A stretch of DNA of 8,821 nt from Thermoplasmata archaeon (GTDB lineage: Archaea; Thermoplasmatota; Thermoplasmata; Thermoplasmatales; Thermoplasmataceae), in contig JAJZXT010000184.1 of assembly GCA_021806355.1 (NCBI GenBank), positions 1 through 8,821 on the forward strand. Reading direction: 5' to 3'. The notes under the pieces are model-generated. The model was not told the origin of the DNA. It ran no database searches and saw nothing but the letters and a program-made list of their open reading frames with translations. Of the stretch, positions 5,269 to 8,821 are shown piece after piece. The number at the start of each line of letters is the position of its first letter. Position 1 is the first letter of the stretch. The translations under genes and the position numbers were made by a program.

Positions 5269-6939
5269 TTACAGCTTTGTTGCCACGTCCTTTCTAAGCT
5301 GCCACTTTATTGCCTTTCCGACAGGATTTCGGGGTATCGATGCTATCGTTTCCACTCTCTCAGGCCATTTGTATTTTGCGACGCCATTTTCTTCCATAAT
5401 TTTTACAATGTCTGGAAGTGCCACAGTTGATCCTTCCCTGGGAACCACACAAACGCAGACCCTTTCACCAAGTCGTTCATCCGGGATTCCGATTGCAGCC
5501 ACGTCAAGAATTCTTGGATCTTTCTTGATAATGTCCTCGACTTCTGCTGAGCTTATGTTGAAGCCTCCCCGGATAATGATATCTTTCGCCCTGTCAAAAA
5601 AAGCTATCCTCTTATCATCAACTATCCTGAACAGATCCCCCGTACGGAAAAATCCATCCTCGTCAAAGGCTTTCTCATTAAGGCTTGCATCATTAAAATA
5701 TCCTGGGATCGTGAGGGGGCTCCTGAAGCACAATTCGCCAACTTCACCAGGTTTTGTTACTTCTTTGCCGCTCTCCGTATCAACAACCTTTGTCTCTATG
5801 GCCTTGAAAAAGGGTATGTTTGAATGGTTTCCCTTCTTGGGCCACGGGAATGTGTTTGCCCTGCTCTCCAGGTCCGGTATAACTTCAGAAGTGGAGAAAA
5901 GCCCGGTGCCCTCATTCTGCCCCCAGACATTGATGGACTCTATCCCCCAGCGTTTCTTGAACTCAAGGAAAGTCCATGGGGAAGGTTGCGAAGATCCCTG
6001 TGTAAAGAGTTTCACGGAAGAAAGGTCGAACTTGTCAACGTCCGGATGCTTGAGCATTGCTACCGCAACTGCAGGCACTGCCAGTGTGAAATTGACTTTT
6101 TCCTGTATGAGTTGCCTGAAGTACATCGTGGGATCAAAGGGGTGATGGAGAACCATTGTTCCGGCCACAATGAGCCATGGAACAACACCGACGCCTACGC
6201 CGGTCATGTTGACGAGCGGGGCTGGATTCATTATAATGTATCCATCCTTCAGTATCCCTCCGGGATAGCTGCTGTCGAAAAAGTACCTGAGAAACCCCCA
6301 GTTGTTGTGGCTCATTGGGCAGGCTTTTGGTTCCTTTTCCGTGCCTGATGTCCACTGTATCGTGGAAATGTCATTTGCATCAAGTGAGGCTGTTCTGCTA
6401 TCCAGTTCATCGCTTATTCCATGGGTTGCCATTGCCTCCCTCACCTGGGCGAGGTTTACCACTTTCTCTGGAGGCCCCTTTTCCTTCCTGATGCCTTCTG
6501 CCATTGCACAGTGATCAAAACCCCTGAATGTTGTGGATATAAACACATTCGATCCGGTTAATTTGAAAACGTATCCGAGTTCGTGGGATCTCCACTGCAT
6601 TGGAACCGGCGATATTGCCGCACCAATCCTCCATGCCGCAAGGTATGTCGTGAGAAGTTCGTTTATGTTTGGCAGCTGAATGCTGATTATGTCGTCCTTC
6701 TTGACTCCCATATCCAAGAAGAATGATGCAAGCCGATCCACCCTCTTTCTGAGTTCGCCATAAGAAATTCTTTCCGGTTCCAGCCCGACAAGGTCATGCT
6801 TATTTGGGGCATCTATTATGGCGATCCTATCCGGATTCTTTTCGGAATTTTCAATGAATCTGCCAATGAGCGTTTTGTTGTCCCACCAGCCTTCTTTGGT
6901 GTATTTCTCGATCGTTGCCCTGCCTGTTAGTATTGTCAT
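5269..6939 (-). CDS. AMP-forming acyl-CoA ligase (acyl-adenylate-forming superfamily)
   Basis: This 556-residue protein has all core motifs of the ANL superfamily. The phosphate-binding loop is WTSGTEKEPK (196-205), the adenine/acid-binding segment is WGQNEGTG (339-346, E343), and FFRTGDL (430-436) contains the ribose-binding D435. The hinge is FFDRAKDIIIRGGFNIS (447-463), and the C-terminal catalytic lysine is K542 in RNPVGKAIK. The enzyme activates a carboxylic acid as acyl-AMP and transfers it to CoA, in the cytoplasm. The TSGTEKEPKACPMSHNNW form places it in the branch with cyclohexanecarboxylate and medium-chain acyl-CoA ligases; the substrate cannot be fixed from sequence. The ATG at 6939 is preferred because a TATA-like box at 6963-6970 is about 27 bases upstream and WWDNKTLIGRFIENSEKNPDR (18-38) is the usual N-terminus. 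The frame stays open to a TTG at 7062, but those 41 extra residues do not resemble the family. About 225 bases with no recognisable gene follow before the membrane-protein fragment. Confidence 0.92.
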   Translation of the reverse strand: MTILTGRATIEKYTKEGWWDNKTLIGRFIENSEKNPDRIAIIDAPNKHDLVGLEPERISYGELRKRVDRLASFFLDMGVKKDDIISIQLPNINELLTTYLAAWRIGAAISPVPMQWRSHELGYVFKLTGSNVFISTTFRGFDHCAMAEGIRKEKGPPEKVVNLAQVREAMATHGISDELDSRTASLDANDISTIQWTSGTEKEPKACPMSHNNWGFLRYFFDSSYPGGILKDGYIIMNPAPLVNMTGVGVGVVPWLIVAGTMVLHHPFDPTMYFRQLIQEKVNFTLAVPAVAVAMLKHPDVDKFDLSSVKLFTQGSSQPSPWTFLEFKKRWGIESINVWGQNEGTGLFSTSEVIPDLESRANTFPWPKKGNHSNIPFFKAIETKVVDTESGKEVTKPGEVGELCFRSPLTIPGYFNDASLNEKAFDEDGFFRTGDLFRIVDDKRIAFFDRAKDIIIRGGFNISSAEVEDIIKKDPRILDVAAIGIPDERLGERVCVCVVPREGSTVALPDIVKIMEENGVAKYKWPERVETIASIPRNPVGKAIKWQLRKDVATKL

Positions 6940-6962
6940 AAGTATGATCACAGAGATTGTCG

Positions 6963-6970
6963 ATATTAAT
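6963..6970 (-). promoter_or_regulatory. TATA-like box for the acyl-CoA ligase gene
   Basis: On the minus strand ATTAATAT, preceded by a run of A, is centred 27-28 bases upstream of the ATG at 6939. Transcription would begin within a few bases of the start codon. This is the main sequence argument for the 6939 start over the upstream TTG. Confidence 0.45.
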
Positions 6971-7090
6971 TTTTCGAAGTGCATTAATAGTTCTGGGTAT
7001 AATCCTGAGTTGCCGTAGCCACTATCATGAACACGTTTCAGCTTCCTGCTGGAATAATTCAAGCAATGGGAGACTTAGCTTAAAAAAGGT

Positions 7091-7096
7091 TTTATA
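7091..7096 (+). promoter_or_regulatory. TATA box of vapBC
   Basis: TTTATA, within GTTTTATAGTG, is centred 25 bases before the vapB ATG at 7119, so the message should be leaderless. The overlapping palindrome at 7098-7119 would place a bound repressor directly over the transcription start. Confidence 0.6.
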
Positions 7097-7097
7097 G

Positions 7098-7119
7098 TGT
7101 GTAAACATTGGTTAACACA
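7098..7119. promoter_or_regulatory. Palindromic operator, probable VapB binding site
   Basis: TGTGTAAAC (7098-7106) and GTTAACACA (7111-7119) form inverted arms of nine bases with one mismatch around the spacer ATTG. The site lies between the TATA box and the vapB start codon and covers the expected transcription start. Ribbon-helix-helix antitoxins typically autorepress by binding such inverted repeats, so this is the likely operator. That VapB itself is the ligand is inference. Confidence 0.6.
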
Positions 7120-7370
7120 TGAAAACAGAAGTAATCGCAATACGAATAGACCATGATATTTCTGAACTCATAAACAAGCTGATCAAGTATAAACTGTCGA
7201 AGAATAAGACTGACGCTATCAGGACTATAATGCAGAACGGCGTTCAAGATGCCAGAAGGATGTTAGAAAAAAAAGAGAAAAGTGAACAGATTATCAAGAA
7301 ATGGAGGGAGAACGGATTCCCTGCTCTGCCTGATAATCTGTCAGAAGTTTCAATCAGGGAAAGAGAATAA
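7119..7370 (+). CDS. vapB: VapB-like ribbon-helix-helix antitoxin
   Basis: This 83-residue protein starts with a short beta strand, EVIAIRIDHDI (4-14). Two helices follow (ELINKLIKYKLSKNKTDAIRTIMQNGV), the layout of a ribbon-helix-helix DNA-binding dimer. The C-terminal half (about 46-83) is charged and ends with GFPALPDNLSEVSIRE, a likely extended segment that blocks the toxin active site. The next gene encodes a PIN toxin and begins inside this gene's stop (TAATG, one-base overlap), which is the classic antitoxin-toxin arrangement. The ATG at 7119 has no Shine-Dalgarno but sits 25 bases after a TATA box, consistent with a leaderless message. The protein probably represses its own operon through the palindrome that abuts its start codon. 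Confidence 0.88.
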   Translation: MKTEVIAIRIDHDISELINKLIKYKLSKNKTDAIRTIMQNGVQDARRMLEKKEKSEQIIKKWRENGFPALPDNLSEVSIRERE

Positions 7371-7780
7371 TGAATTATATTGACACAAATATTATAATCG
7401 CCTACTTGAATGTGAATGACGTAAATCATTCCAGAGCTTCTAAAGCAATGAATCATATAGATGATAAGGTCACATCTCAGATAGGGCTCATGGAGTTAAG
7501 GTCAGTTTTCTCAAGAACTACCAAACTGAATGAGGATGAAATTGAAGCTTATGTTGACTATCTGGCAACCATAAAGATAGAAGTGCCTGAAGTTGATATA
7601 AACAAGACCTTCAGGAATGCCGCACAAATTTCTTATAAAATCAAGATGAGAACCCTGGATACGTTGCATTTATCCGCCAGTATGATGGTTAATGCACGGA
7701 CATTTGTAACATTAGACAGAGAATTTCTGGAAAAAAAGAGCGAAATATCAGGTCTTGGCATAGAAATATACCCACCATGA
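7370..7780 (+). CDS. vapC: VapC-like PIN-domain ribonuclease toxin
   Basis: This 136-residue single-domain PIN protein has the four acidic residues expected at the metal site: D5 in YIDTN, E42 in GLMELRS, D97 in TLDTLHLSA, and D116 in VTLDREF. The length and motif spacing are normal for VapC, so it looks intact. VapC toxins cut tRNA or rRNA at specific sites when not held by their antitoxin; the target here is unknown. The ATG overlaps the vapB stop by one base, so translation is coupled. No strong terminator follows; a weak T-rich stretch, TTTATTTATC (7783-7792), could serve as an archaeal termination signal. Confidence 0.93.
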   Translation: MNYIDTNIIIAYLNVNDVNHSRASKAMNHIDDKVTSQIGLMELRSVFSRTTKLNEDEIEAYVDYLATIKIEVPEVDINKTFRNAAQISYKIKMRTLDTLHLSASMMVNARTFVTLDREFLEKKSEISGLGIEIYPP

Positions 7781-7882
7781 TCGTTTATTTATCGACCGGA
7801 ATCGGCAGAAGCGCAAAGTAGGTCCAATGTAATGGGAATAAAACTGCCGGATCAAATACTGATTGGTGCACTACCAAAATTC

Positions 7883-8003
7883 TGCGGGGAGTGAATATAA
7901 ATTAGGAATTTTCCAGCCTCAGCATGGATTCTGACTCCGTAATTTTTGCGAAACCTGGGATTATACTCTGGTAGCGCAGGCTTTCTATACTTAACTCCCC
8001 ACA
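7883..8003. repeat. Spaced imperfect inverted repeat
   Basis: TGCGGGGAGTGAATATA (7883-7899) reads, on the opposite strand, as TGTGGGGAGTTAAGTATAG at 8003-7985. The central GGGGAGT/ACTCCCC is exact and most of the flanking bases match, with about 85 bases between the arms. This could be the terminal repeats of a very small element, or paired regulatory sites. No target duplication was recognised. Confidence 0.4.
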
Positions 8004-8094
8004 TTTCCCGGAATCAAGGTGCAAAACAACAGATAAGATTATCGAAAGGCACAGTGCAATCGCCTAATATCCAGACTATTCGTCAAGAACAGCT

Positions 8095-8113
8095 TTTTGC
8101 AAACATTGCAAAA
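8095..8113. repeat. Perfect short palindrome
   Basis: TTTTGCAA and TTGCAAAA flank the spacer ACA, giving perfect eight-base arms. It lies 72 bases beyond the 3' end of the ATPase gene. It may be a protein-binding site or a hairpin in the 3' untranslated region; the sequence alone does not decide. Confidence 0.5.
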
Positions 8114-8184
8114 TCTGAAATGTAATGAAATTTTTGGTCTTCGGACATAAGCACCTAACTGAGAAAAGGTTCGCAATCATGAAT

Positions 8185-8821
8185 CTAAGTCAACCCATAT
8201 TGCCTGAGCTTGTTCTGAATCCATTCTGAAGCTGGGACATACTTTATGCTTATGTTGTTTATCATCTCTTCACTGGCGTAGTCCATAGTGACGATCTCCA
8301 CATTGATCAAATTAAGTCGTGCGGCACAATCTATTAGTCCCTCCACTTCCCTGACCCTTGTATTCTCTTCTTTTACGGAATAAGCAACCTGGACGGCTTC
8401 ATAATGTTGTTTATCCTTGATAATGAAATCCACCTCTCTATTGTTCTCATTCCAGTAATAAAAGTGGAAGTCATGATTATGCTTGGAAATCAAATATAGG
8501 GTACCTGCAATAGCGTTCTCCAAAAGTCTTCCTTTTATTTCAACGGGGTTGATGCCAAGAAAGGACGGGAATGAGTTATCTATGGCGTATACTTTCCTCG
8601 GGCTGTTATCCTGTTTTTTTATGGAAAATGAAAATCTGTCCATGAAGAAAATAAGGTAAGACTTCTCCAGATAGAGGGAGAAGTTGTATACTGTCTTTAC
8701 TGACAGATTAAGAAATTTTGATATGCTATTGAATGTTATTCTCGATCCTATGCTTGTAATGTAAAACTTTGCAAGCCTTATGAGGGTGTCCTGCTTCTGA
8801 ATCCTGAACCTCTGTATCACG
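8185..8821 (-). CDS. DUF4143-type AAA ATPase, C-terminal part (N-terminus outside window)
   Basis: The frame is open from the right window edge to a TAG at 8185-8187, giving 211 residues with no start in view; the first visible codon is an internal GTG. The visible part has a winged-helix segment (about 30-60, with SKFLNLSVKTVYNFSLYLEK), then RKVYAIDNSF (75-84), GRLLENAIAGTLY (97-109), and YYWNENNREVDFII (121-134). The last is the nuclease-fold-like motif found in DUF4143 domains. The position where many relatives have E-V-K reads VQVAYSV (143-149), a common non-catalytic variant. The missing N-terminal half would be a P-loop AAA domain of about 200 residues. Such ATPases are abundant, often recently duplicated genes in Thermoplasmatales and other archaea; their function is unknown. 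No neighbour suggests a partner. Confidence 0.82.
   Translation of the reverse strand, partial: VIQRFRIQKQDTLIRLAKFYITSIGSRITFNSISKFLNLSVKTVYNFSLYLEKSYLIFFMDRFSFSIKKQDNSPRKVYAIDNSFPSFLGINPVEIKGRLLENAIAGTLYLISKHNHDFHFYYWNENNREVDFIIKDKQHYEAVQVAYSVKEENTRVREVEGLIDCAARLNLINVEIVTMDYASEEMINNISIKYVPASEWIQNKLRQYGLT

Larger units (their letters stand above)
7781..8184. other. Non-coding interval between convergent genes
   Basis: These 404 bases lie between the ends of vapC (plus) and the ATPase gene (minus), and contain no gene I can support. They hold a spaced inverted repeat (7883-8003) and a short perfect palindrome (8095-8113), listed separately. A TATA-like AATATAAAT (7894-7902) lies about 26 bases before an ATG at 7924 that opens a frame of only 16 codons, so it may be a relic promoter. 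Given the flanking mobile genes, the interval may be the remains of a lost gene or small element. Confidence 0.5.

Noticed and set aside
5222..6348. Long plus-strand open frames of 307 and 174 codons
   Set aside because: They are antisense to the acyl-CoA ligase, which carries every expected family motif.
7969..8020. Possible tRNA (a TGGTAGCGCA stretch resembling a D arm)
   Set aside because: No T-loop consensus (GTTCAAATC type), anticodon stem or acceptor stem pairing could be found around it.

Overview
The window looks archaeal, most likely from the order Thermoplasmatales or a relative. Most start codons have no Shine-Dalgarno but lie about 25-30 bases downstream of a TATA-like box, as in leaderless archaeal genes. 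The gene content (archaeal-style VapBC, AbiEi/AbiEii pair, DUF4143-type ATPase, lone TnpB, a TSGTEKEPK-type acyl-CoA ligase) also fits. The taxonomic placement is inference from style and content, not from a marker gene.

Layout from left to right. (1) 1-1052, minus strand: an AbiE-type toxin-antitoxin pair. The AbiEi-like winged-helix antitoxin overlaps by one base the AbiEii nucleotidyltransferase toxin, which is cut by the window edge. (2) 1384-3492, plus strand: a two-gene operon with a TATA box and a near-leaderless start. It encodes an ST7-family TPR protein and a HEAT-like helical protein ending in a nearly pure aspartate tail. (3) About 3612-4900, plus strand: an IS200/IS605-family element of the IS1341 type carrying only tnpB. 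All RuvC and zinc-finger residues are present, but one in-frame TGA interrupts the gene at codon 85. A 3'-end structure resembling the reRNA (omega RNA) scaffold follows, and a diverged copy of that 3' end lies upstream of tnpB. Immediately downstream is a 3'-terminal fragment of a membrane protein, possibly a PiT phosphate permease. (4) 5269-6939, minus strand: a complete AMP-forming acyl-CoA ligase. (5) 7119-7780, plus strand: a vapBC toxin-antitoxin operon with a clear palindromic operator over the transcription start. (6) 7781-8184: a non-coding interval between convergent genes, with inverted repeats. (7) 8185-8821, minus strand: the C-terminal part of a DUF4143-type ATPase, cut by the right edge.

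Overall this is an accessory region: two toxin-antitoxin loci, a decaying RNA-guided-nuclease transposon and a DUF4143 ATPase surround one metabolic gene and one unusual operon. The ST7-like/Asp-tail pair is the least explained coding unit. The tnpB nonsense codon and the duplicated element end are the most informative structural oddities. I saw no tRNA, rRNA, CRISPR array or replication origin.
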